Below, one piece after another: positions 57,424 through 64,000 of a stretch of 64,000 nucleotides of DNA (its first letter is position 1; each line of letters opens with the position of its first letter). A program made the position numbers and the translations under genes. The notes beneath the pieces were generated by a model. It made no database searches, had not been told where the DNA came from, and saw only the letters and a list, made by a program, of their open reading frames with translations. This DNA is from an uncultured cyanobacterium (GTDB lineage Bacteria; Cyanobacteriota; Cyanobacteriia; PCC-6307; Cyanobiaceae). The DNA lies in the NCBI GenBank assembly GCA_903871775.1, contig CAIQIA010000002.1:177629-241628 (forward strand), read 5' to 3'.

Positions 57424-58461
57424 ATGGTTACGCACCGACGGCCGCATCTTCGGCGTGGCCCCCTCGGAGCTGCCGTGGCTCTGCTCACCGCCCTTCTCGC
57501 CCCGACCAGCGCCTCGGCCCAGATGTACGGCCCCCGCCAGTTCATGCCGGCACCGGTGGGTACCAACGTGTTCACCGTTTCCAGCTTCTATACGCAGTCG
57601 AACACGATCGTCGACACAGGCATCGTCTTTCCGCAGCTGAACGTCGACACCGTCGTTGTGGCGCCGAGCCTCTCGCACTTCTTCGGGGTCGGCGGTCAAC
57701 TGGCTCAGGCCACCGTGGCGGTGCCTTACGTCTGGGCCAATGTCGCCCTGTCTGAGTCGCGCTCGGGCCTGGCCGTGAGCCCCGCCCGCGACGGCTTCGC
57801 CGACAGCTACGCCCACCTCACCGTGGGCCTGATCAATGCCCCGGCCCTCGATCCGAAAGGCTTCGGCACCTTCATGGGGGGCCACAATCCGCGGGTGGTG
57901 GGCTTCGCTCTGCTGGGCACCTACCTGCCCACCGGCGCCTACGACACCCAGCGAGCGGTGAACATCGGCACCAACCGCTGGACCCTGCGGGCCGGCGTGC
58001 CCCTGACCGTGCGGCTGAGCGACACCTGGGCCCCGGGTCGCACCAGCACCCTCGAGGTGCTGCCGTCGATCGACGTGTTCACTCCCAACAACGACCCGGC
58101 CAACCCCAGCTTCGACTTCCAGATCCGTGGCCGCAACGTGGGCCGGGCCATCAGCCGCCGCCTGCCGGACCTTTACCAGACCACCCAGGATCCCCTGGCG
58201 GCCCTGGAGGTGCACCTGACCCACGATCTCAATCGCCATCTGTGGGTGTCGCTCGATTCTTATTCGAAGATCGGCGGCGAGACCTATGCCGACGGCGACG
58301 CCAACAGCAACCAGCAGTTGTGGACGTCCGTGGGCGGCACCCTGGGCGGCAGCCCCTGGAACGGTGCACGGCTGGCCGTGACCGGCGGTGGCGTGGTGGG
58401 CCGCAACGACAACAGCCCCAAGGGCTGGCTGGTGCGCCTGCAGTTTCAGCAGGCGTGGTGA
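57424..58461 (+). CDS. Outer-membrane beta-barrel protein of the MetA/transporter type
   Basis: A 345-residue protein with a signal peptide ('AVALLTALLAPTSASAQMYG') and alternating strand-like segments to a C-terminal aromatic residue ('KGWLVRLQFQQAW'). The strand texts 'FGVGGQLAQATVAVPYVWAN', 'HDLNRHLWVSLDSYSKIGGE' and 'TSVGGTLGGSPWNGARLAVT' fit the phenol-degradation MetA-like family of outer-membrane channels. It is the only porin-like gene in the operon and may let substrate reach the exported enzymes. I chose Met at 57424; the frame is open 54 bases upstream. The stop overlaps the next start. Confidence 0.8.
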   Translation: MVTHRRPHLRRGPLGAAVALLTALLAPTSASAQMYGPRQFMPAPVGTNVFTVSSFYTQSNTIVDTGIVFPQLNVDTVVVAPSLSHFFGVGGQLAQATVAVPYVWANVALSESRSGLAVSPARDGFADSYAHLTVGLINAPALDPKGFGTFMGGHNPRVVGFALLGTYLPTGAYDTQRAVNIGTNRWTLRAGVPLTVRLSDTWAPGRTSTLEVLPSIDVFTPNNDPANPSFDFQIRGRNVGRAISRRLPDLYQTTQDPLAALEVHLTHDLNRHLWVSLDSYSKIGGETYADGDANSNQQLWTSVGGTLGGSPWNGARLAVTGGGVVGRNDNSPKGWLVRLQFQQAW

Positions 58462-59312
58462 AGCCGGTGCTGCCTTGGCTCAGGCGGTGGCTTGCCGAAC
58501 CGCTGGTCCAGTTCGTGGTCATCGGCGGAGGACTCTTCGCCGTCCATGCCGCGGTTGCCAGCCGGGAGCCGCTGGGCACCATCCACGTCAGTCGGGAGCA
58601 GGTGCAGGGGCTGGCCTCCCGCTTCAGCCGCAGCTGGCAGCGGCCGCCGAGCCGGCGTGAACTGCAGGGGCTGGTGGACGACTGGATTCGCGAAGAAGCG
58701 GCCGTGCGCGAAGCCCGCCGGCTGGGTCTCGACCGCGACGACATGGTGGTGCGGCGTCGGCTGCGCCAGAAGCTGGAATTTCTGGCCGAAGCAGAGGTCG
58801 AGCGGCGCAAACCCTTGGATGGAGACCTGCGGGCCTGGCTGCAGGCCCATCAGGAACGGTATCGGCTGGACGCGCGCTATAGCTTCCGGCAGATCGCCCT
58901 CGGGTCGGGCCCCGGGTCCGGTGCCGGCGACACGGCGCGCATCCGCTCCCTGCTGGCCCGGTTGAACGCCGCCGGCGCCACCGTCGATCCCAGCAGCATC
59001 GGCGAACCGCTGCTGCTGCTTGAGCCCCGCTACGACCAGCTGCCCCGGCGGGAGGTGGAACGGCTCTTCGGGCAGAACTTCGCGAAGGCCCTGGCCAGCC
59101 AGCGGCCGGGCCCGTGGGTGGGGCCCGTGCCTTCGGGCTACGGGCAGCATCTGGTGCAGATCGAGGCCATCACTGCCGGCCGGATGCCGCAGGTCGCCGA
59201 GGTGCGGGAACAGCTGCTGCGCGACTGGCTGCAGGATCAGCAGCAACGCCAGCGCGAGGCCAATGACCGTGCCCGGCTGGCCCGCTACCGCATCGAGCGC
59301 CCCACGCTATGA
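58458..59312 (+). CDS. Membrane-anchored parvulin-type peptidyl-prolyl isomerase
   Basis: A 284-residue protein with an N-terminal anchor ('PLVQFVVIGGGLFAVHAAVA'), a helical SurA-like region ('QGLVDDWIREEAAVREARRL'), and a parvulin-like domain near residues 140-240 ('YSFRQIALGSGPGSGAGDTA', 'ASQRPGPWVGPVPSGYGQHL', 'VQIEAITAGRMPQVAEVREQ'). It would help fold exported partners, such as the operon's barrel or hydrolases. The GTG start overlaps the stop of the barrel gene, and the stop overlaps the HupE/UreJ start, so three genes are coupled. Confidence 0.85.
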   Translation: MKPVLPWLRRWLAEPLVQFVVIGGGLFAVHAAVASREPLGTIHVSREQVQGLASRFSRSWQRPPSRRELQGLVDDWIREEAAVREARRLGLDRDDMVVRRRLRQKLEFLAEAEVERRKPLDGDLRAWLQAHQERYRLDARYSFRQIALGSGPGSGAGDTARIRSLLARLNAAGATVDPSSIGEPLLLLEPRYDQLPRREVERLFGQNFAKALASQRPGPWVGPVPSGYGQHLVQIEAITAGRMPQVAEVREQLLRDWLQDQQQRQREANDRARLARYRIERPTL

Positions 59313-60340
59313 CCCACCACGGCCGCGGGCCCCGACTGCTGACCGCCCTGATGGCGATGGCCCTGGCCCTTGTGCCCGCTGGGCTACAGGCCCATGAGCT
59401 GATGCCGGCCCTGCTGGAGCTTGACCAGATCGGCAGCGACCGGGTGGAGGTGCTGTGGCGACGGCCTGTGGTGCAGGGCCAGCCCCTGGCCCTGACGCCG
59501 GTGCTGCCCGACCGCTGCCGAACCCATGGGCTGCCGCGCGAAGAACAACGGCCGCGGGCGGTGCTGGTGCGCAGCACCCTGATCTGCCGCGGGGGGCTGC
59601 GGGATCAGCCCGTGGCGATCGACGGCCTGGGGGCCAGCGGCACCGATGTGCTGCTGCGCTGGCGTCTGTCGGGCACCGCCTGGAGCAGTCGGCTGCTGCG
59701 GCCGGGTGCACCGGCGGCACGGCTGCAGGCCCCGGGCAACGGTGGATCGTCGAAGCCGGCGCCCCTGGCCGACTATCTGGGGCTGGGGTTTCAGCACATC
59801 CTGCAGGGGCCCGACCACCTGCTGTTCGTGGTGGGGCTGCTGCTGATCGTGCCCGATCGCTGGATGCTGCTGAAGACGATCACGGCCTTCACGGCGGCCC
59901 ACAGCATCACGCTGGCGGCGGCAACGGCAGGGGTGCTGCAGCTGCCGACACCACCTCTGGAGGCGGCGATCGCCCTGTCGATCCTGCTGCTGGCGCCCGA
60001 GATCGTGCGGCGCTGGCAAGGCGGCACAAGCCTGATGCTGCGACAACCGTGGCTGGTGGCCTTCGGCTTCGGGCTGCTGCATGGGGCGGGGCTGGCCGGA
60101 GCCCTGCGGGAGCTTGGGCTGCCGAAGGGTGAACAGGTGCCGGCCCTGCTGCTGTTCAACGTGGGGGTCGAGCTGGGTCAGCTGGCGTTCGTGGCGTTGC
60201 TGCTGCTTGTCGCCTGGCTGTGGCGCCGGCGCCTGCCGACCCCCCTGTGGCTGCGGCGCCTGCCGGGCTATGTGGTCGGCAGTGCCGGCGCCTACTGGAC
60301 CCTGGAACGCACCTGGGTGCTGCTGCACCCAGGTGGCTGA
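59309..60340 (+). CDS. HupE/UreJ-family membrane protein
   Basis: A 343-residue protein with an exported N-terminal domain of about 140 residues after a signal peptide ('MAMALALVPAGLQAHEL'), followed by six or seven helices. 'YLGLGFQHILQGPDHLLFVV' is the His-rich HupE motif. The final motif 'LPGYVVGSAGAYWTLERTW' is also typical. HupE/UreJ proteins are nickel or cobalt permeases linked with hydrogenase and urease, neither of which is in the window. Here it may feed metal to the DUF3604 enzymes. The ATG overlaps the isomerase stop. Confidence 0.85.
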   Translation: MTHHGRGPRLLTALMAMALALVPAGLQAHELMPALLELDQIGSDRVEVLWRRPVVQGQPLALTPVLPDRCRTHGLPREEQRPRAVLVRSTLICRGGLRDQPVAIDGLGASGTDVLLRWRLSGTAWSSRLLRPGAPAARLQAPGNGGSSKPAPLADYLGLGFQHILQGPDHLLFVVGLLLIVPDRWMLLKTITAFTAAHSITLAAATAGVLQLPTPPLEAAIALSILLLAPEIVRRWQGGTSLMLRQPWLVAFGFGLLHGAGLAGALRELGLPKGEQVPALLLFNVGVELGQLAFVALLLLVAWLWRRRLPTPLWLRRLPGYVVGSAGAYWTLERTWVLLHPGG

Positions 60341-60361
60341 GGCAGTGCTATCAAAACATCG

Positions 60362-62212
60362 ATGACCACCTGCCCAGCTGCTGCCATGCCCCTGCCCCTG
60401 TATGCCGTGTCGTGGCTGCTGAGTGGCCTGGTCGGGACAACACCAGCGTCGGTCGCCACGCCGACGGTGCACGACAACCCCGACGGCGACGCGTTCTTCG
60501 GCGAGACCCACATCCACACGGCCTATTCGTTCGACGCGTTTCTTGGGGGGGCGCGGCTCGATCCTGATGGCGCCTACCGCTTTGCACGGGGCGAAGAGGT
60601 GGAGGTGAGCGGCCAGCGGTTCAGGCTGCGGCGGCCGCTCGACTGGGCCGCCGTGACCGACCATGCCGAATACCTCGGCGAGATGGAGACGATCCTTCAG
60701 CCTGATGCCCCCGGCCACAACGACCCCACGGCCCGGGAACTGCGCAACCTCCAGACGATGGAGGAACGGGAGAAGTGGTTCCTCGACTTCGCCAGGCGCA
60801 ACCGCAGCGGCAAGCCCGAGCATCTGCCCTTCTGGCAGGGTCCGGCCAGCACCGCCGCCAGCTGGCGCCGCAGCGTCGCGGCCAGCGAACGCCACAACCG
60901 GCCCGGAGAGTTCTCGACCCTGATCGGTTACGAGTGGACCCTGGCGCCCGGCGGGGCCAATCTGCACCGCAACGTGTTCTTCCGCACCGGTGAGGTGCCG
61001 GGGTCAGTGATGAGCGCCCTTGACCTCAGCAACGAAGAAAAGCTCTGGGGCTGGATGGCAAGCCTCGAAAACCAGGGCATGCGGGTGCTGGCGATTCCCC
61101 ATAATTCAAATGCCAGCAAGGGGCAGATGTTCCCTGATCTCACTGCCGCCGGCAATCCGCTCGATGCGGGCTACGCACGCACGCGGGCCCGGTTTGAGCC
61201 GCTGATCGAGATGATGCAGGTGAAGGGCAACTCAGAGGTGCATCGTGCCTTCTGGGGCAACGACGAATTCGCCGGCTTTGAGAATGCCGATTCAATCGAG
61301 CAGTTCAGCGGCCGCACCTTCCGCCGGGGTGATTTCGTACGGGCCGGGGTGATTCGGGGCCTGCAGCTCCAGCAGCAGCTGGGCACAAACCCGTTCAAAT
61401 ATGGCTTCGCCGGAGGCACCGACAGCCACAACGGCACCACCGGCAACACCGCTGAAGACAACTTCATGGCCGGCAGCCATGGCGCCGCCGACGGCACAGT
61501 GGCCCTACGCCGCACGGCGAATGTGGAGGGCTGGATGGCCGCCCGCGACAGCAACCCCGGTGCGCTCACCGGCGTCTGGGCCAGCAGCAACCGCCGTGAG
61601 GCGATCTGGGATGCCATGAAGCGCAAGGAGACCTTCGCCACCAGTGGCACCCGCCTGCGGGTGCGGGTGTTCGCCGGCTACGACCTGCCCGCTGATCTCG
61701 CCACCCAGCCCGGAATGGTGAAGCAGGCCATCGCCCGGGGGGCCGTGCCGATGGGCGCCGACCTGCCGGCACCGAAGGCCGGCCAGGCCCCCCAGTTGCT
61801 GGTATGGGCCCGCAAGGATCCCGACGGAGCGAATCTCGATCGAATCCAGATCATCAAGGGCTGGATCGATGCGGCAGGCCGCCCCCAGGAAAAGATCATC
61901 GACGTGGTGTGGGCCGGCGACCGGCGGCCGGGGGCCGATGGCAAGCTGCCGGCAGTGGGCAGCACTGTTGATCTGACCAGGGCCACCTACACCAACACCA
62001 TCGGTGCACCGGTGCTGGCGGGCCTGTGGCGCGACCCTGCCTTCGACCCACGCCAGAACGCGCTCTATTACGTGCGCGTGCTCGAAATTCCCACGCCACG
62101 CTGGAGCACCTATGACGCGGTGCGTTCGGGGTTGCCCCTGATCAAGAACGTGACCGCCACCGTGCAGGAGCGCGGCTGGAGCTCACCGATCTGGTTCTCC
62201 GCCAGACGCTGA
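60362..62212 (+). CDS. DUF3604 exported metal-dependent hydrolase, second copy
   Basis: A 616-residue paralogue of the first DUF3604 gene. The metal signature is preserved: His50-x-His52 in 'FFGETHIHTAYSFDAFLGGA', Asp100-His101 in 'WAAVTDHAEYLGEMETI', 'GGANLHRNVFFRTGEV', 'AIPHNSNASKGQMF', 'MQVKGNSEVHRAFWGNDEFA', and 'GFAGGTDSHNGTTGN'. The N-terminus has only a weak hydrophobic run ('LPLYAVSWLLSGLVG'), which may be a signal peptide. The C-termini of the two copies are clearly alike ('EIPTPRW', 'SSPIW'). It closes the operon, 21 bases after the HupE/UreJ gene. Confidence 0.85.
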   Translation: MTTCPAAAMPLPLYAVSWLLSGLVGTTPASVATPTVHDNPDGDAFFGETHIHTAYSFDAFLGGARLDPDGAYRFARGEEVEVSGQRFRLRRPLDWAAVTDHAEYLGEMETILQPDAPGHNDPTARELRNLQTMEEREKWFLDFARRNRSGKPEHLPFWQGPASTAASWRRSVAASERHNRPGEFSTLIGYEWTLAPGGANLHRNVFFRTGEVPGSVMSALDLSNEEKLWGWMASLENQGMRVLAIPHNSNASKGQMFPDLTAAGNPLDAGYARTRARFEPLIEMMQVKGNSEVHRAFWGNDEFAGFENADSIEQFSGRTFRRGDFVRAGVIRGLQLQQQLGTNPFKYGFAGGTDSHNGTTGNTAEDNFMAGSHGAADGTVALRRTANVEGWMAARDSNPGALTGVWASSNRREAIWDAMKRKETFATSGTRLRVRVFAGYDLPADLATQPGMVKQAIARGAVPMGADLPAPKAGQAPQLLVWARKDPDGANLDRIQIIKGWIDAAGRPQEKIIDVVWAGDRRPGADGKLPAVGSTVDLTRATYTNTIGAPVLAGLWRDPAFDPRQNALYYVRVLEIPTPRWSTYDAVRSGLPLIKNVTATVQERGWSSPIWFSARR

Positions 62213-62478
62213 ACCAGGGGGCCTGGGGCTATCCCGGCTGAGACGTCGAGCCAGGCTGCAGACCTGCCGATGCTCGGGAGTGCTCGTGGGGAGAACAACG
62301 GCCGTGTGGCGTGTCACCACGGTGAGGTCATGGGCCAATGGTCAAGCCGCAAAGCCAGCCAGTGCTCAAACCCATCAGCTGGGCTATTTGAGCCTGGCGA
62401 CAGATCAGATCCCCGCCGCGGCGCTGCGGCCATCAACGGGGTACAGGCTGCGGTACGGAGTCGCAATACCGTGGTGGG
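62213..62478. other. Intergenic region before hicA
   Basis: These 266 bases hold no gene I can support. A split hairpin is present at 62364-62393 (gctcaaa / tttgagc with inner ccca / tggg). It could end the DUF3604 transcript. Base composition shifts to less GC here and stays so to the right edge. Confidence 0.55.
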
Positions 62479-62733
62479 ATGAAGCGGAAGCACCAGCGCA
62501 CCCTTGAGCTGATCTTCTCCCGACCAGTGAGCGACAGCGTGCCGTGGAGGGACATTGAAGCCCTCTTCCAAGAGCGTGGCGGTGAAGTCAGTGAGAGGGC
62601 TGGCAGCCGGGTCGCCGTTGTTCTGTTTGGCGAAGCCAGGATCTTCCACAGACCCCACCGATGACCTGATACAGACAAGGTTGCTGTTGCTTCGATCCGC
62701 AAATGCTTTGCAGAACACGAAGTGACACCATGA
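62479..62733 (+). pseudogene. hicA: HicA toxin gene broken by an in-frame TGA
   Basis: The frame begins 'MKRKHQRTLELIFSRPVSDS' and continues 'VPWRDIEALFQERGGEVSER', a clear HicA mRNA-interferase start, up to 'GEARIFHRPHR'. Codon 62 (62662-62664) is TGA. Translation beyond it in the same frame gives 'PDTDKVAVASIRKCFAEHEV', which is the usual HicA C-terminus, and then ends at TGA 62731-62733 overlapping the hicB ATG. So this is a single nonsense change in a full 84-codon gene, most simply TCA to TGA at the residue that is usually Ser. The truncated peptide of 61 residues lacks the second half of the fold. Confidence 0.85.
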
Positions 62734-63062
62734 ATCTCATGACTGTGGATGGCTACCACGCCAAAATTGACTACGACGGGGAGACGGATCAGTTTCGGGG
62801 GGAAGTTCTTGGACTTTCTGGAGGGGCGGACTTTTACGGGTCCAGCCCTGAGGAGCTTCGCCGAGAGTTCAAAAAGTCATTGGAGATCTTTCTTGACGTC
62901 TGCAAGGAGAAAGGAATCGAACCCCGCAGAATCTATTCGGGAAAGTTTAATCTTCGGATTCCGCCCGAACTGCACAAGAAGTTGCCGATGACTGCTGAGG
63001 CACAGGCAAAGAGTCTCAATTCGCTTGTCCAGGAAGCACTTCAGACAAGTGTCTCGGCATAG
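62730..63062 (+). CDS. hicB: HicB-family antitoxin
   Basis: A 110-residue protein that should neutralise HicA and repress the pair. The N-terminal HicB domain reads 'YHAKIDYDGETDQFRGEVLG' and 'SPEELRREFKKSLEIFLDVC'. The C-terminus is a ribbon-helix-helix DNA-binding arm ('YSGKFNLRIPPELHKKLPMT', 'AQAKSLNSLVQEALQT'). ATG at 62730 overlaps the ancestral hicA stop by 4 bases, so its translation was coupled to hicA. Codon use is visibly less GC-rich than in the core genes. Confidence 0.9.
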   Translation: MNLMTVDGYHAKIDYDGETDQFRGEVLGLSGGADFYGSSPEELRREFKKSLEIFLDVCKEKGIEPRRIYSGKFNLRIPPELHKKLPMTAEAQAKSLNSLVQEALQTSVSA

Positions 63063-63185
63063 AGGAACGGGGAACAAGGCCCTCGATTGGACAGGCCACC
63101 ACCAGCCCCTTGCTTTCGCTCCACACTCATTGCCTGCCACTCAGGGGCAGCGTTTAATCCTGAAACGCATGGCATGAGCTGGCCC

Positions 63186-63218
63186 TGCTTGGCCGGTCCC
63201 AGCAAGCTCGGCCAAGCA
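63186..63218. repeat. 10-bp perfect inverted repeat upstream of the RHH/PIN locus
   Basis: tgcttggccg (63186-63195) and cggccaagca (63209-63218) flank a 13-base loop, 58 bases before the antitoxin start and just before a candidate -10. It may be the operator of the antitoxin or the terminator of hicB. Confidence 0.45.
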
Positions 63219-63244
63219 TGCCTGTAATAACCCTTGGCAGCTGG

Positions 63245-63250
63245 TATGAT
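63245..63250 (+). promoter_or_regulatory. Candidate -10 element for the RHH/PIN operon
   Basis: TATGAT lies 26 bases upstream of the antitoxin ATG. It is close to the consensus TATAAT, but no -35 at 17 bases is convincing (ctgtaa). Confidence 0.35.
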
Positions 63251-63276
63251 GTCGAAGCAGCGGTGAGGTGCATGCC

Positions 63277-63534
63277 ATGGCGGTGATCTCTCTCAAGTTG
63301 ACCGAAGCCCTGGATGCGCAGCTCACAGAGCAAGCTCATCGACGCCGGCTTAGTAAGTCTGAGCTGGTTCGTCGAGCATTGACAGCGTTCCTCCAATCCT
63401 CAAAGCTGGGCGTGGAAGACTCGACAGCACAATCCGCTGCTGATCTTTTGGCTGATCTCGTGGGATGTTGTGAAGGTGGGCCAGCTGATCTGTCATCCAA
63501 CACTGCTTACCTGTCTGACTTCGGTACAAACTGA
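63277..63534 (+). CDS. Ribbon-helix-helix (CopG-type) antitoxin
   Basis: An 85-residue protein with an N-terminal RHH fold: 'VISLKLTEALDAQLTEQAHR' and 'RRLSKSELVRRALTAFLQSS', the CopG pattern of strand, helix and helix. The C-terminal part ('DLLADLVGCCEGGPADLSSN') should cover a toxin. A PIN-domain gene starts 2 bases after the stop, so this is a VapB-like partner. ATG at 63277 is preferred over the GTG at 63268 because the strand follows directly. Confidence 0.85.
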   Translation: MAVISLKLTEALDAQLTEQAHRRRLSKSELVRRALTAFLQSSKLGVEDSTAQSAADLLADLVGCCEGGPADLSSNTAYLSDFGTN

Positions 63535-63536
63535 TT

Positions 63537-64000
63537 ATGACGGTGCTGCTTGATACAGGCCCTTGGGTTGCGCTACTGAGTCGCAACGATACGCATCATA
63601 AATGGGCCGTTGAGCATTTTCGGCATCTTCCACCTCCAATGCTGAGCTGTGAGGCAGTGGTCGCTGAGACTTGCTTTCTGCTGAAGCGATCCGGATTTGA
63701 TCCTTCATTGGCTTTGCAGTTCATTGAGCGAGGTGTTGTTCAATTGCCGTTCGTTCTCCAAGAGCAGATCAGCTCCGTGAGTTCGCTTTTCAAGCGGTAT
63801 GAGAACGTTCCTGCCTCGCTTGCTGATGCTGCATTGATTCGGCTGGCGGAGATCAACGACGCTGGCGTCCCCGCGAGTGGTGTAAATCCCCCGGCACCCC
63901 CAGCCCGGCGTAGCCGGGGTGGGGGTGCGCCCCTCAGGCGATCGGCTCCACGGCTGGCGTTGCAAGGGGTGGGCAGGCCCGTTTCCCTGGTTCGAGTACC
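63537..64000 (+). pseudogene. PIN-domain toxin (VapC-like), C-terminus replaced
   Basis: The frame opens 'MTVLLDTGPWVALLSRND' with the first PIN Asp (Asp6), then 'LSCEAVVAETCFLLKRSG' with the conserved Glu, and 'NVPASLADAALIRLAEIND' with the third acidic position. After about residue 112 (near 63863) the expected 'TLDSDF' end is absent. Instead the frame runs through 'SGVNPPAPPARRSRGGGAPL' into the window edge. The toxin therefore lacks its fourth acidic residue and was probably interrupted by inserted DNA. The frame is still open at 64000, so the full length is not visible. Confidence 0.75.
63881..64000. mobile_element. Possible end of an inserted mobile element
   Basis: From about 63870 the sequence no longer fits the PIN gene. 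It begins tgtaaatcccccggcacccc and contains a near-perfect 16-bp stem-loop (63894-63909 with 63913-63928, one mismatch, loop gta). This could be the terminal region of an insertion sequence or a small repeat element. The exact junction and the other end are not visible, and no transposase is in the window. Confidence 0.45.

Noticed and set aside
63985..64000. ggttcgagtacc at the right edge looked like a tRNA T-loop
   Set aside because: The flanking bases do not pair as a T-stem and no other tRNA arm is present.

Overview
The window is a visibly GC-rich, densely coded piece of a picocyanobacterial chromosome, most like the Cyanobium / alpha-cyanobacterial Synechococcus group. The evidence is a full kaiABC clock operon, psbV, a PetF-type ferredoxin, an NblS-type sensor kinase, a photosystem II S4-domain protein, DUF1825, the plastid-like pyruvate dehydrogenase E2, and acyl-ACP synthetase next to lipB. 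Presence of kaiA argues against Prochlorococcus. The species call is inference from gene content and base composition. No gap between genes exceeds 300 bases.

Layout. 1-14.6 kb: housekeeping genes (mscS end, lnt, a Crp-family regulator, phasin, FKBP, sodB, queA, pdh E2, ylqD, aas, lipB, hpf, deoC, recO, an MFS protein, a DgdA-like glycosyltransferase). 14.6-22.4 kb: a pentameric ligand-gated ion channel homologue coupled to pyrF, then tyrS, DUF1825, an HhH protein, a GIY-YIG protein, pepA and a group 2 sigma factor. 22.4-31.8 kb, minus strand: an outer-membrane assembly operon running from an unknown 705-residue protein through purC, bamA, lpxC, fabZ, lpxA, lpxB and msrA to a small protein. 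31.9-38.0 kb: purD and nblS on plus, facing kaiA-kaiB-kaiC on minus. 38.1-50 kb: rplU-rpmA, a methyltransferase, truB, yebC, nagB, a SpoIID protein, rnz, psbV, petF, prmA, serA, an S4 protein and tRNA-Val(GAC). 50-55.2 kb: murD coupled to a beta-helix protein, a YkuD-like cysteine protein divergent from an FkbM methyltransferase, a class II aldolase and an aldo/keto reductase.

The right end is accessory in character. 55.4-62.2 kb holds a tight five-gene plus-strand unit: DUF3604 metallohydrolase, outer-membrane beta-barrel, membrane-anchored parvulin-type isomerase, HupE/UreJ-type membrane protein, and a second DUF3604 protein. Three of its four junctions are tight and two are 4-base start/stop overlaps. 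It reads as one envelope or secretion-linked system whose substrate is unknown, and it is my best candidate for an undescribed system. 62.4-64.0 kb carries two toxin-antitoxin loci, both damaged: hicA has an in-frame TGA in front of hicB, and a PIN toxin behind a ribbon-helix-helix antitoxin loses its C-terminus to unrelated sequence with a 16-bp stem-loop.

How the parts fit: photosynthesis and light signalling (psbV, petF, nblS, kai), envelope building (lnt, lpx, bamA, murD, glycosyltransferase) and central metabolism are interleaved, as is usual in these compact genomes. Starts were chosen by family length, overlap with the upstream gene and visible Shine-Dalgarno sequence. I ran no database search, so family calls rest on motifs I recognise.
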